Below, piece by piece: positions 1 through 8,601 of a DNA stretch of 64,000 nt. The position numbers were made by a program, and so were the translations under genes. The DNA comes from Methylovulum sp. GTDB taxonomy: Bacteria > Pseudomonadota > Gammaproteobacteria > Methylococcales > Methylomonadaceae. Positions within the stretch are counted from its first letter, which is position 1. Every line of letters begins with the position of its first letter. The DNA lies in contig JAURZI010000141.1 of the NCBI GenBank assembly GCA_030653435.1, positions 1-64,000 on the forward strand, given 5' to 3'. The notes beneath the pieces were generated by a model. It was not told where the DNA came from and made no database searches. It saw nothing but the letters and a program-made list of their open reading frames with translations.

Positions 1-402
1 TTTCTGCGGCCTCCGCTTTGGCCTTGGCGGCAGCTTCGGCTTTGGCTTCAGCCTTGGCTTTTTCTGCGGCCTCCGCCTTGGCCTTGGCAGCAGCTTCGGC
101 TTTGGCTTCAGACTTGGTTTTTTCTGCGGCCTCCGCCTTGGCCTTGGCAGCAGCTTCGGCTTTGGCTTCAGCCTTGGCTTTTTCGGCGGCCTCCGCCTTG
201 GCCTTGGCGGCAACTTCGGCTTTGGCTTCAGCCTTGGCTTTTTCGGCGGCCTCCGCCTTGGCCTTGGCGGCAGCTTCGGCTTTGGCTTCAGACTTGGCTT
301 TTTCGGCGGCCTCCGCTTTGGCCTTGGCGGCAGCATCGGCTTTGGCTTCAGACTTGGCTTTTTCGGCGGCCTCCGCTTTGGCCTTGGCGGCAGCTTCGGC
401 TT
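1..402. repeat. 60-bp tandem repeat inside tolA, about 6.7 copies
   Basis: Seven consecutive units with an exact 60-base period run from the left edge to about 402, where the last copy breaks into unique sequence. Copies differ by only a few substitutions (for example CTGCGG/CGGCGG and GACTTGG/GCCTTGG). Each unit encodes 20 residues, so gain or loss of a unit keeps the tolA frame and only lengthens or shortens the periplasmic helix. More copies may lie beyond the window. Confidence 0.95.
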
Positions 403-694
403 GCTGTTTTTCTAGTTCGGCTTGCTCAATTTCGGCCCGTTCTCTAGCTTGTTCGGCCTCAAGTTTGTCCTTCGCAGCCTTAGCTTCTGCTGCTTCTGCT
501 TGTTTAATAGCTTGTTCTTGCGCTTCTATCTCAGCCGCATCAAACATAGTCGCATGTATGATTTCGGGTGCGGGTTGCTCAGGCTCCTGTTTTGCAGGTT
601 TGATCAAGGCACTTAATGCAAACAAGCCTAGCAACGTAAGATGCAGGAGTACTGCCAGTATAAAAGGGCGCGAGTATCGTTTTTGTTTATCCAT
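1..694 (-). CDS. tolA: TolA, envelope-spanning Tol-Pal protein (C-terminus outside window)
   Basis: This is the N-terminal 231 codons of TolA, which links the inner-membrane TolQR motor to Pal and TolB in the periplasm. The ATG (692-694) follows the tolR stop by five bases. Residues 1-7 are basic (MDKQKRY), followed by one membrane segment at about residues 10-30 (FILAVLLHLTLLGLFAL) and then a long Ala/Lys/Glu helical domain. The visible helix consists of 20-residue units of the type AEAAAKAKAEAAEKAKSEAK, matching TolA domain II. The globular C-terminal domain that contacts TolB and Pal lies beyond the left edge. Position after tolQ-tolR supports the call. The plus-strand reading of the same DNA is only a shadow. 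Confidence 0.93.
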   Translation of the reverse strand, partial: MDKQKRYSRPFILAVLLHLTLLGLFALSALIKPAKQEPEQPAPEIIHATMFDAAEIEAQEQAIKQAEAAEAKAAKDKLEAEQARERAEIEQAELEKQQAEAAAKAKAEAAEKAKSEAKADAAAKAKAEAAEKAKSEAKAEAAAKAKAEAAEKAKAEAKAEVAAKAKAEAAEKAKAEAKAEAAAKAKAEAAEKTKSEAKAEAAAKAKAEAAEKAKAEAKAEAAAKAKAEAAE

Positions 695-699
695 CTAAC

Positions 700-1140
700 T
701 TAGTGTTCGGAAGGCTGTGTCATTAACCCTACCGTAGGCACACCGGCATTTTTCAGTGCAGCCATGACGGTAACTACTGTGCCATAATCTACGCTTTTAT
801 CGGCCCTAATCAGAACTTGAGTTTTCGGCTGTGTGGCTAATACCGCAACAACCTGGGCGTTAATCTCGTCGGGTTGCACGGGCGTATCTTCCTGATAGCC
901 AAGTTGTATGGAATATTCGCCGCTTTCTTTAATTGAAATGACGATAGGCGGGGTGCTTTCACCTTCCGCTTCCACTGTCTTTGATTCCGCCTCAGGAAGG
1001 TCGACTTCCACGCCGGTTTGCAACATCGGTGTTGTGATCATAAAAATAATCAGCAGCACCAGCGTGACGTCGATATAAGGCACGACATTGATCTCTGCCA
1101 TCGGCTTTCTACGACCATTTTTTCTGCTGACATAACTCAT
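700..1140 (-). CDS. tolR: TolR, Tol-Pal proton-channel subunit
   Basis: An ExbD/TolR family protein of 146 residues, the usual length. It has a short basic cytoplasmic start, one membrane helix at about residues 18-40 and a periplasmic domain. Asp24 in the motif PYIDVTLVLLIIFMI is the conserved proton-translocating aspartate. TolR works with TolQ to couple the proton motive force to TolA during outer-membrane constriction. Its ATG (1138-1140) overlaps the tolQ stop in an ATGA arrangement, indicating translational coupling. tolA follows five bases downstream. Confidence 0.96.
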   Translation of the reverse strand: MSYVSRKNGRRKPMAEINVVPYIDVTLVLLIIFMITTPMLQTGVEVDLPEAESKTVEAEGESTPPIVISIKESGEYSIQLGYQEDTPVQPDEINAQVVAVLATQPKTQVLIRADKSVDYGTVVTVMAALKNAGVPTVGLMTQPSEH

Positions 1141-1814
1141 TTGCTGTGTGCCTGTCTTTGTAATAAGACCACGAATTCTTCAACAAACAGTTCGTACCGG
1201 CCTGTCAGCCTATCCAGACGCGTGGAAAAACGGTTGTAGGCGACCACAGCGGGTATCGCCGCAAACAAGCCTATCGCGGTGGCAATCAGCGCCTCGGCAA
1301 TGCCGGGGGCGACTTGCGCCAAAGTGGCCTGTTTGACATTGCCCAATGACATAAACGAATTCATAATGCCCCAGACCGTACCGAACAAACCCACGTAAGG
1401 GCTAGTCGAGCCGACCGTGGCAAGAAAAGCCAGATGCTCATCCAGCCTGTCGAGTTCGCGGGACAATTCGATACGCATCGCGCGCTGTGCGCTTTCCACC
1501 TGCACCATGGGCTCCACATTACCGGTTTGGCGCATACGCGAAAACTCCTTGTAGCCGGCCAGAAATATTTTTTCTATGCCTTCAGGCTCAAAATCTTTGG
1601 CGGCCAGTTTTCTGTACAAATCAGCCAGGGCTATGCCGGACCAGAACTGTTCTTCAAATTCGTCGGTAATTTCAATCGCGCGGTTAAGTTCTTTGCGTTT
1701 GGAAAAAATAAACGTCCACGATGCCACGGATGCGGTTGCCAATATCAGCATGACAAACTGGACGACAAAACTGGCTTCGGTGATTAAATGAAAAATGGAT
1801 AAATCAGTGTTCAT
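1137..1814 (-). CDS. tolQ: TolQ, Tol-Pal proton-channel subunit
   Basis: A MotA/TolQ/ExbB family protein of 225 residues with three membrane segments: one near the N-terminus (about 15-38) and a pair in the second half, which includes the family signature around FLATVGSTSPYVGLFGTVWG (about residues 129-148). TolQ forms the multimeric stator around TolR. The gene starts inside the 3' end of ybgC (11-base overlap) and shares an ATGA junction with tolR, so ybgC-tolQ-tolR-tolA is one transcription unit. Confidence 0.96.
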   Translation of the reverse strand: MNTDLSIFHLITEASFVVQFVMLILATASVASWTFIFSKRKELNRAIEITDEFEEQFWSGIALADLYRKLAAKDFEPEGIEKIFLAGYKEFSRMRQTGNVEPMVQVESAQRAMRIELSRELDRLDEHLAFLATVGSTSPYVGLFGTVWGIMNSFMSLGNVKQATLAQVAPGIAEALIATAIGLFAAIPAVVAYNRFSTRLDRLTGRYELFVEEFVVLLQRQAHSK

Positions 1815-2205
1815 GCTTTAACTGCTCTAGTAGGTATTTAGGAATCGCTTTAGGACGCATCGTGCCAGCATCCAGGCAGGCCACGCGACACTGCCCGCTA
1901 CATAACACATCAGCACCACGGGTAATCAATTGGGCAAAGGTCAGGCTGGTATGTTTTGCCACAGCCACATCCGCACTGACTTGTAAGAGTTCATTAAAAC
2001 GGGCAGGACTTAAATAGTCAACCTGTACCGAACGCACGACAAAGAGCAGGCCTTCTTTAGCTAACAGTTCGTCTTGTTCATAGCCGAGCGCCCTGAGCCT
2101 TTCGGTGCGGGCGCGTTCAAAAAACTTCAGGTAATTGGCGTAAAACACCACGCCGCCGGCATCGGTGTCTTCATAGTAAACACGCACGGTCCAGGTGAAG
2201 CTCAT
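1804..2205 (-). CDS. ybgC: YbgC, Tol-Pal-associated acyl-CoA thioesterase
   Basis: A 133-residue hotdog-fold thioesterase that opens the tol-pal operon in many proteobacteria. The active-site signature [20 protein letters not shown] lies at about residues 10-29, with the catalytic Asp in the D-x-D-x-G-G-V-V-xx-x-x-Y pattern. It hydrolyses acyl-CoA or acyl-ACP, probably linking phospholipid metabolism to the Tol system. Its ATG overlaps the ruvB stop by four bases. Confidence 0.95.
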   Translation of the reverse strand: MSFTWTVRVYYEDTDAGGVVFYANYLKFFERARTERLRALGYEQDELLAKEGLLFVVRSVQVDYLSPARFNELLQVSADVAVAKHTSLTFAQLITRGADVLCSGQCRVACLDAGTMRPKAIPKYLLEQLKHEH

Positions 2206-3245
2206 GGTCTGCCATCAAATAAATCGCCTGCAAGACCCAATAACCGAGGCGGTTGCAGACCAAAATGCAAATAGGTGTGTTCGGTCACGACACGCCCGCG
2301 CGGGGTACGCATGATAAAACCCTGCTGCAACAAATACGGCTCCAAGACATCTTCTATGGTGCCGCGTTCCTCGCTGATAGCCGCCGCCAGCGTGTCGAGG
2401 CCGACGGGTCCACCCGCAAAGTTTTCGATCATTGTCAACAATAGTTTGCGGTCCAGCGCATCAAAACCGTGGCTGTCCACTTGCAGCATGTCGAGTGCCA
2501 GCATGGCGATATCCTCGTTGATGACGCCGTTGCCTTTCACTTCGGCATAATCACGCACTCGCCGCAACAGCCGGTTGGCAATACGCGGCGTGCCGCGGGC
2601 GCGTTTGGCGATTTCCACCGCACCTTGGGCTTCCATACCTATACCCAGCATTTTTGCCGAACGCAGCACGATGCTGCACAATTCCTCTATCGTATAAAAC
2701 TCCAGGCGCTGGACGATGCCGAAGCGATCACGCAAGGGCGATGTCAACAGCCCTGCGCGGGTGGTCGCGCCGACCAGCGTAAACGGCGGCAGGTCGAGCT
2801 TGATGGAACGTGCGGCGGGGCCTTCGCCTATCATCAGATCGAGTTGGTAATCTTCCATCGCAGGATACAGGATCTCTTCGACTGCCGGGCTCAAACGGTG
2901 GATTTCGTCGATAAACAACACATCATGCGCTTCCAGATTGGTCAATAGCGCGGCGAGGTCGCCGGCTTTTTCCAATACCGGGCCTGACGTTTGGCGAATA
3001 TTAACCGACATTTCGGTGGCTATTATATTGGCTAGCGTGGTTTTGCCCAAGCCGGGCGGGCCAAAAATCAGCACATGGTCCAGCGCTTCTTTACGCAAGG
3101 TGGCGGCCTGGATGAAAATCTCCATTTGCGCGCGCAATTTAACTTGACCGACATAATCCGCCAGGCGTTTAGGGCGTATCGCGCGGTCCTGGCGTTCTTC
3201 ATCGGTATGGCTGCGGGCGCTGACGACCCGATCGCTTTCTATCAT
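2202..3245 (-). CDS. ruvB: RuvB, Holliday junction branch-migration ATPase
   Basis: A 347-residue AAA+ helicase motor. Walker A is GPPGLGKTT (about 62-70), Walker B is FIDEIH (about 111-116), and GATTRAG carries the sensor/arginine-finger region. The C-terminal winged helix ends in [10 protein letters not shown], typical of RuvB. It drives branch migration together with RuvA. It is coupled by ATGA overlaps to ruvA upstream and ybgC downstream. Confidence 0.98.
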   Translation of the reverse strand: MIESDRVVSARSHTDEERQDRAIRPKRLADYVGQVKLRAQMEIFIQAATLRKEALDHVLIFGPPGLGKTTLANIIATEMSVNIRQTSGPVLEKAGDLAALLTNLEAHDVLFIDEIHRLSPAVEEILYPAMEDYQLDLMIGEGPAARSIKLDLPPFTLVGATTRAGLLTSPLRDRFGIVQRLEFYTIEELCSIVLRSAKMLGIGMEAQGAVEIAKRARGTPRIANRLLRRVRDYAEVKGNGVINEDIAMLALDMLQVDSHGFDALDRKLLLTMIENFAGGPVGLDTLAAAISEERGTIEDVLEPYLLQQGFIMRTPRGRVVTEHTYLHFGLQPPRLLGLAGDLFDGRP

Positions 3246-3838
3246 CTGGCCGCTCCCTGCAAGGCCAGCCTGATAATGTCTTCGCAGCTTTTGTTGTCCG
3301 TATCGATGTTTTGTACCATTTTAGCCGCGTCCAGTGGTTTATACCCTAGCGAACATAAGGCGCCAATGGCTTCCTGTTTGGGATTGCCGACTGCGGGCTG
3401 GCTGGGCGCCGCGCTGTCCGTAGCTGCCGGCTTGCTTTCAGGCAAACGGTCACGCATTTCTATAATTAACCGCTCCGCCGTTTTTTTACCGACGCCAGGT
3501 AGGCGCACTAAGGCCAGGGTGTCGTTATTGTGGATGCAGCGATGAAATTCCTCCGCGCTTTGCCCGGACAAAATGACCAAGGCCAGTTTTGGGCCGACGC
3601 CGTTGATCTTGATTAAGCTCCTGAACAGACTGCGGTCGGCTTCGTCAGCAAAACCGAACAGACTATGTGCATCTTCCCGCACAACCAGATGGGTGTGTAG
3701 CGTCACTTCAGCGCCGATGCCGGGCAGATTGTAAAATGTCGTCATTGGCGCTTCCAGTTCGTAGCCCACGCCCTGCACATCCAAAACCAGCACAGGCGGT
3801 GCTTTGAGCACCAGCTTACCGCGTAAGAACCCGATCAT
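3242..3838 (-). CDS. ruvA: RuvA, Holliday junction-binding subunit
   Basis: RuvA binds four-way junctions and loads RuvB. I start at ATG 3836-3838 ([14 protein letters not shown]), which gives 198 residues and a canonical RuvA N-terminus. An in-frame longer reading to 3892 adds residues that belong to no family and lie inside ruvC. The chosen ATG overlaps the ruvC stop (ATGA). The helix-hairpin-helix motif [10 protein letters not shown] and the second one [13 protein letters not shown] are visible, and the C-terminal RuvB-binding domain is intact. Confidence 0.96.
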   Translation of the reverse strand: MIGFLRGKLVLKAPPVLVLDVQGVGYELEAPMTTFYNLPGIGAEVTLHTHLVVREDAHSLFGFADEADRSLFRSLIKINGVGPKLALVILSGQSAEEFHRCIHNNDTLALVRLPGVGKKTAERLIIEMRDRLPESKPAATDSAAPSQPAVGNPKQEAIGALCSLGYKPLDAAKMVQNIDTDNKSCEDIIRLALQGAAR

Positions 3839-4332
3839 TTCAATAAACCTTGCTGTAAGCGTAATGCTGTTTGTTGGTAATGCGCGTGGCAAATGCCTAT
3901 GCCTAAGGCATCGCTGGCGTCGATTTGTAACTCGCCTTGAAGGTTCAACAGAATTTTCACCATGTGCTGGACCTGAAGCTTATCGGCGCTGCCTTTCCCT
4001 GCCAAAGCTTGCTTGACTTGCCGCGCAGCATATTCAAACACCGGCAATCCGGTGGTTTGCACGGCGCAAATTGCCGCACCTCGGGCATGTCCGAGCTTTA
4101 ACGCCGAGTCGGCATTTTTGTGCATGAAGACTTGTTCGATAGCCATACAGTCCGGTTGGTGGCGTTCCACGATTTCGACGATGCCGTCGAAGATTTGTTT
4201 AAGCCTGTCGGGGAAATACTCGGCTTTAGTGCGGATACAGCCACTGGCTACGTAGCGGTACCCGCGCCCCGATTCCTCTATGACGCCGTAACCGGTTAGC
4301 CGTGAGCCGGGGTCTATGCCTAGAATACGCAT
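3835..4332 (-). CDS. ruvC: RuvC, Holliday junction resolvase
   Basis: A 165-residue RNase H-fold endonuclease that cuts Holliday junctions. The four acidic active-site residues are visible: Asp7 (RILGIDPG), Glu66 (AIEQVF), Asp138 and Asp141 ([12 protein letters not shown]). First gene of the ruvC-ruvA-ruvB run, with yebC about 70 bases upstream on the same strand, the usual gammaproteobacterial order. Confidence 0.97.
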   Translation of the reverse strand: MRILGIDPGSRLTGYGVIEESGRGYRYVASGCIRTKAEYFPDRLKQIFDGIVEIVERHQPDCMAIEQVFMHKNADSALKLGHARGAAICAVQTTGLPVFEYAARQVKQALAGKGSADKLQVQHMVKILLNLQGELQIDASDALGIGICHAHYQQTALRLQQGLLK

Positions 4333-4399
4333 CAGTTGTCTAAACGCCGAAAGGTTAAGTTATACATAATGTCGTTGGGGATTTTTCCTAAGAAATCAA

Positions 4400-5146
4400 T
4401 CAAGCCAACCCGTCCATGATCTCATCGCTAATATCCGCATTTGAATAAACATCCTGCACATCATCCAGATCTTCCAGACGGTCGATCAGGCGCAACATTT
4501 TTTCTGCGGTTTCGGCATCAAGATCAACCATCGTCGCGGCCTGCATGGTCACTTCGGCGTTGTCGGGCACAAAACCTGCGGCGACCAGCACATCTTTGAC
4601 GGCCAGATAATTTTCCGGCGATGTCATGACATCGACAGAGCCGTCATCATTGGTGATGACATCATCAGCACCAGCTTCCAAAGCGGCTTCCATCAGCGCA
4701 TCTTCGTCTACAGACGGCGCATAACTCATGATACCCAGCTTGCTGAACATATAGGCAACCGAACCGTCTGTGCCCAAATTGCCGCCAGCCTTAGTGAAGG
4801 CATGGCGGACTTCGCCGACGGTGCGGTTACGGTTATCGGTCAAACAATCGACAATTAACGCCGTGCCGCCGGGGCCATAGCCTTCATAGCGGATGTTTTC
4901 GTAATTTACGCCTTCCAGCGCACCGGAAGCTTTTTTGATGGCATTATCAATGGTGTCGCGGCGCATGTTGGCAGCCAATGCCTTGTCTATGGCTGTTCGT
5001 AATGACGGGTTGCTGGCGGGGTCTGAACCGCTGGTTTTTACGGCAACGTTAATTTCGCGCAACATTTTGGTGAAAATTTTACCGCGTTTGGCATCCTGCC
5101 CGGCTTTGCGGTGCTTGATATTAGCCCATTTACTATGTCCGGCCAT
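4400..5146 (-). CDS. yebC: YebC/PmpR family protein (TACO1-like)
   Basis: A 248-residue protein starting [14 protein letters not shown], the hallmark N-terminus of the YebC family. It matches the three-domain family across its whole length and ends in an acidic helix. Members act in translation (relieving ribosome stalling) and some were described as transcriptional regulators; which applies here cannot be told from sequence. It sits directly upstream of ruvC, as in many gammaproteobacteria. Confidence 0.96.
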   Translation of the reverse strand: MAGHSKWANIKHRKAGQDAKRGKIFTKMLREINVAVKTSGSDPASNPSLRTAIDKALAANMRRDTIDNAIKKASGALEGVNYENIRYEGYGPGGTALIVDCLTDNRNRTVGEVRHAFTKAGGNLGTDGSVAYMFSKLGIMSYAPSVDEDALMEAALEAGADDVITNDDGSVDVMTSPENYLAVKDVLVAAGFVPDNAEVTMQAATMVDLDAETAEKMLRLIDRLEDLDDVQDVYSNADISDEIMDGLA

Positions 5147-5234
5147 TATTTCTCTCGTGTACCGTTAAAAAGTGATGATATTGTGCGTTTTCATGTAAGC
5201 CAAGCCGTTACGTGATACCCGCTGGAGCATTAAA

Positions 5235-5247
5235 GGCACCGTGTGCC
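5235..5247 (-). terminator. possible short terminator hairpin after serB
   Basis: Read on the minus strand just past the serB stop, GGCAC-ACG-GTGCC is followed by TTTA. The stem has only five pairs and the T tract is weak, so this is a tentative terminator for serA-serB. Confidence 0.3.
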
Positions 5248-5252
5248 GTGCC

Positions 5253-5891
5253 CTACAAAATATGCGTTAAAACTGCGGCCAAACTGGCATCAGCAATATA
5301 AACATCAGCCAATTCGCGCACGATGGCACGTTCGACCACGCCGCCAAAGCCGATGGTATAGGCGCCGGCCTGTTTCGCTTCCATGTCGGTTTTGCCATCG
5401 CCGACCATCACCAACGAGCCGTGTTTACCCAACATGGCGGCGACCAGCGCTTTGCCGCCGGTTCTGGCTAACGGCGAATCCTGTTCATAATCGCGATAAC
5501 TGCCGTCGGCATTAAAATAAATATCGACGGCATGGACATGGCTTTCAGGCAGCCCCAGCAACTGCGCCAACGGTAAGATAGCAGGGCGTAGACCGCCGCT
5601 GATGATATGGATTTGTTTGTTTTGCGCCGCTAGCGCTTTAAAGACATCGCTGACGCCGGCAACGATGTGCTCAATATAACAATCCGCCAACCAGACCATG
5701 CCGGCCTGGTCCGGCCGGATCAAGTCCAGGCGTTGCCCGTACACGGCTTCCAGCGGTACGAGGCCATTCATCGCGGCATCGGTCAGCTTAGCCATAGCGT
5801 CGCCCAAACCCACGCGCTTGGCGAGTTCGTCTATACCTTCAATTTTGCTTAAGGTGCTGTCGCAATCAAAGCAAATAACATCGAAACTCAT
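5253..5891 (-). CDS. serB: SerB-like phosphoserine phosphatase (HAD family)
   Basis: A 212-residue HAD hydrolase. The nucleophile motif DCDSTLS (Asp9, Asp11) is at the N-terminus, SGGLRPAI supplies motif II and MVGDGKTDMEAK supplies the metal-binding aspartates. It lacks the N-terminal ACT extension of E. coli SerB. The ATG overlaps the serA stop (ATGA), so the two serine-pathway enzymes are co-translated. This context is the main reason to prefer phosphoserine as the substrate over other small phosphoesters. Confidence 0.88.
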   Translation of the reverse strand: MSFDVICFDCDSTLSKIEGIDELAKRVGLGDAMAKLTDAAMNGLVPLEAVYGQRLDLIRPDQAGMVWLADCYIEHIVAGVSDVFKALAAQNKQIHIISGGLRPAILPLAQLLGLPESHVHAVDIYFNADGSYRDYEQDSPLARTGGKALVAAMLGKHGSLVMVGDGKTDMEAKQAGAYTIGFGGVVERAIVRELADVYIADASLAAVLTHIL

Positions 5892-7471
5892 AAGTTAATC
5901 TGTAGCGCCTGATGGACGGCGGCAATATTGCAGAGTTGTTGTACCAATCCATCGCTTAGCGGTGCGGATACACTGATGACGGCCATGGCCTGTTGTTGCT
6001 CGTCGGCGGTACTGACTTGCATGCGGGTGATATTGATGTCGGCATTGCCCAGCACCGTGCTGATGGCTGAAATGACGCCGGGTTTATCGTCGTGGCGGGT
6101 GACCAGTAACGTGCCTTCGGGCACCACTTCAATATCAAACTGGTTGATGCACACCAAACGCGGCTGGCGTCCGCCTAATAACGCGCCGGACAGCATAATG
6201 GTCTGGTTGCCGTAATGGCCGGTGAGTTTGATCAGCGAAATATAATCGTGCGACTCATGGGTCACCGACTCCGTCAGCACGATGCCCTGGCGTTTGGCGA
6301 TATTTTCGGCATTGACGCGGTTGACGGGCGTAGAAAACCGCTCGCTTAACAGGCCGACCAGCGCGGATACCGACACGGGACGTACCGCAACTTCCGCAGC
6401 CCTGCCAAACAGCGCCACTTCTATGCGCTCCAGCGGTTGTGTCGCAAGCCCTGCCAGCACTTTACCGAGAATGCTTGCCAGCTGCATGTATTCATGTGAC
6501 TTTTTCAGTTCTTTGGCGGAAATCCTGGGCAGGTTCAACGCGTTGATGGCTTCGCCGGTTTTCAGGAAAGTGACGGCTTGCCGCGCGATTTCGACACTGA
6601 CCGCGACCTGTGCTTCGGTAGTTGAAGCGCCCAGATGCGGAGTAAAAACGATATTGTCCAGTTCCAGCAACGGCGAACCGACCGGTGGCTCGATGTCATA
6701 AACATCCAACGCCGCACCCGCCAAGCTGCCGTTTTTCAGCGCCTGATATAGTGCCGTTTCATCAATCAGTCCGCCGCGGGCGCAGTTAATCAGCATGGCA
6801 TCCTGTTTCATCATCGCAAGCTGTTTGGCTCCGATGATGTTGCGGGTTTTTTCAATCAACGGGCAGTGCAGGGTCAGATAATCGGCGCGGCTGAGCAGTT
6901 CGTCGAGACTGACCGGCTCCACGCCCAGTTCGGCGAAGATTTCCGGCGCAACAAACGGGTCGTATGCGATCACTTGCATTTTCAGGCCAAAACCGCGTTG
7001 CGACACAATACGGCCTATGGTGCCGAAGCCCAATATCGCCAGCGTTTTGTTGGCGACTTCCGAGCCCATCAGTTTGGAGCGTTCCCACTTACCGGCCCTT
7101 ACCGAGCGGTCGGCGACAGGCAGATGGCGGCTTAATGACATCAGGTGTGCTATCGCCAGTTCTGCCGTGGTCGTGGCATTGGCGTCGGGTGTGTTCATGA
7201 TGATAATGCCCAGTTCGGTCGCCAACGGAATATCGACGTTGTCGACACCGATACCGGCGCGGCCAATCAGTTTCAAGTTTTTGGCGGCATGCAAAACAGC
7301 AGGCGTAACCTGAGTGTCGCTGCGTAACAATAAGACATCGTAATCGCCGATAATCTGGCACAACGCTTGTTCATCAAGGCCGGTCTTGACATCTACGTCT
7401 ATGCTCGACTGTCCGTGCAAGTAATCGATGCCGGCTTGTGCCAGTTTGTCGGCAATAAGAATTTTTTTCAT
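5888..7471 (-). CDS. serA: SerA, D-3-phosphoglycerate dehydrogenase (long form)
   Basis: First enzyme of phosphorylated serine synthesis. It is 527 residues, the long type with the extra substrate-binding (ASB) domain plus a C-terminal ACT domain. The NAD-binding motif GFGTIGRIV lies at about 148-156, catalytic Arg in NCARGGLIDE, Glu downstream and His in FTPHLGAST. The ACT domain starts near VTRHDDKPGVISAISTVLG, indicating possible serine feedback. In C1-assimilating bacteria serine synthesis is also central, but that is context only. Confidence 0.96.
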   Translation of the reverse strand: MKKILIADKLAQAGIDYLHGQSSIDVDVKTGLDEQALCQIIGDYDVLLLRSDTQVTPAVLHAAKNLKLIGRAGIGVDNVDIPLATELGIIIMNTPDANATTTAELAIAHLMSLSRHLPVADRSVRAGKWERSKLMGSEVANKTLAILGFGTIGRIVSQRGFGLKMQVIAYDPFVAPEIFAELGVEPVSLDELLSRADYLTLHCPLIEKTRNIIGAKQLAMMKQDAMLINCARGGLIDETALYQALKNGSLAGAALDVYDIEPPVGSPLLELDNIVFTPHLGASTTEAQVAVSVEIARQAVTFLKTGEAINALNLPRISAKELKKSHEYMQLASILGKVLAGLATQPLERIEVALFGRAAEVAVRPVSVSALVGLLSERFSTPVNRVNAENIAKRQGIVLTESVTHESHDYISLIKLTGHYGNQTIMLSGALLGGRQPRLVCINQFDIEVVPEGTLLVTRHDDKPGVISAISTVLGNADINITRMQVSTADEQQQAMAVISVSAPLSDGLVQQLCNIAAVHQALQINL

Positions 7472-7686
7472 GGGGGGTTATCGGGAGACGCTACGCTAAA
7501 AAAGGCGTAGTTTAACAGCTTTGTTATAATCGCGGAATTACGGTTTTTCAAGTGCCGCCATTAATGGTGCATAGATTTTGTAACCGTTGCCTTAGCCAAG
7601 GGTTGATGCCCTGTCCTGGCCAAGGAGCCAAGAACGTGCTTTAAAACCATCCATAAGAACCGTTAGATTGAAAATCCCCAGCCCCC

Positions 7687-8601
7687 ATGACCATCAAACA
7701 CTTTAATTTTCGCGTACATATCCACATGGGCGCCCATAAGACCGCATCAACTTTCATACAAAGCTGGCTGACCAAGAACCGGCATTTCCTCAGGGAGAAC
7801 CATATTGCTTACATCCCATTACAAAAATTACGGCAGAATTTCACGCCGGCGTTCTCCGCACTGACTACCGACAAGGATAAGCTATTGCCGATAAAGACTG
7901 CGAGATTACGCCACATCCTTTTTACTGAAGCGGAATCTTGCGGGTTTGATCTTGCGGCAACGCGTTTGTTGATAATCTCGGAGGAGAATCTGCTCGGCTC
8001 GATGTCTACGCTGCATACCAAAGGGGTTTTGTATCCGGCGCTTAAGGGCAGGATGCGCGTACTGGCCCGTATTTTTGCGGACTATGAGACGCAGCCGTTC
8101 CTGGCCTTGAGAAATTACAGCGAATTTTATCCCTCAGCCTATGCCGAGACGTTCCGTAAAGGTTTCATCAAACCTTTCGAACAGTACATGGAGGGCTTGG
8201 ACTTGGCTGGCAACTCGTGGCCGGTGGTTATTGAAAAGGTTGAATCGGCATTGGGACCTACGAGATTATGGCCTTATGAGCAGTTTCAGGATAATGCACA
8301 TGTGGTCCTGTCCGAGTTATTGCAGACCCCTATTGGTGCGGATAGGGTTGATGTAGATACGATTATCCGAAAATCCTTGACCCAGAAAGGCCTGGATGTT
8401 GCGATGCGGTGCCGGAATATCCTCTCTGCGGCGGAAATGAAAGAACTGATCAATTTGCTGGCTGAAAAAATGCGCTTTGAAGCGCCAGACGACAAAATCT
8501 CCATCAGGGACAATAAAACAGTGGTAAATTTGGATAACAAATACACCAACGATCTACAACAGTTAGCCAGTCGTTTAATTATTGCCGGGGCAGGTCTATG
8601 A
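7687..8601 (+). CDS. sulfotransferase-like protein, first gene of a glycan locus
   Basis: A 304-residue soluble protein. Residues 10-24 (VHIHMGAHKTASTFI) match the 5'-phosphosulfate (P-loop) motif of bacterial carbohydrate sulfotransferases, usually written hxGxxKTGTTxxQ. LLIISEENLLGS and LALRNYSEFYPSAYAE fit the later core and 3'-phosphate-binding positions. It probably transfers sulfate from PAPS to a sugar, but the acceptor is unknown. The stop overlaps the ATG of the glycosidase gene (ATGA). About 200 bp without a gene lie upstream, containing a TATAAT at 7525-7530. Confidence 0.65.
   Translation: MTIKHFNFRVHIHMGAHKTASTFIQSWLTKNRHFLRENHIAYIPLQKLRQNFTPAFSALTTDKDKLLPIKTARLRHILFTEAESCGFDLAATRLLIISEENLLGSMSTLHTKGVLYPALKGRMRVLARIFADYETQPFLALRNYSEFYPSAYAETFRKGFIKPFEQYMEGLDLAGNSWPVVIEKVESALGPTRLWPYEQFQDNAHVVLSELLQTPIGADRVDVDTIIRKSLTQKGLDVAMRCRNILSAAEMKELINLLAEKMRFEAPDDKISIRDNKTVVNLDNKYTNDLQQLASRLIIAGAGL

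Noticed and set aside
18-698. Plus-strand Ala/Ser-rich ORF of 226 codons
   Set aside because: It is the complement of the tolA repeats; the minus strand gives a clear TolA with a proper start and operon context.
2253-3147. Several plus-strand ORFs opposite ruvB
   Set aside because: All are antisense shadows of a well-conserved gene.
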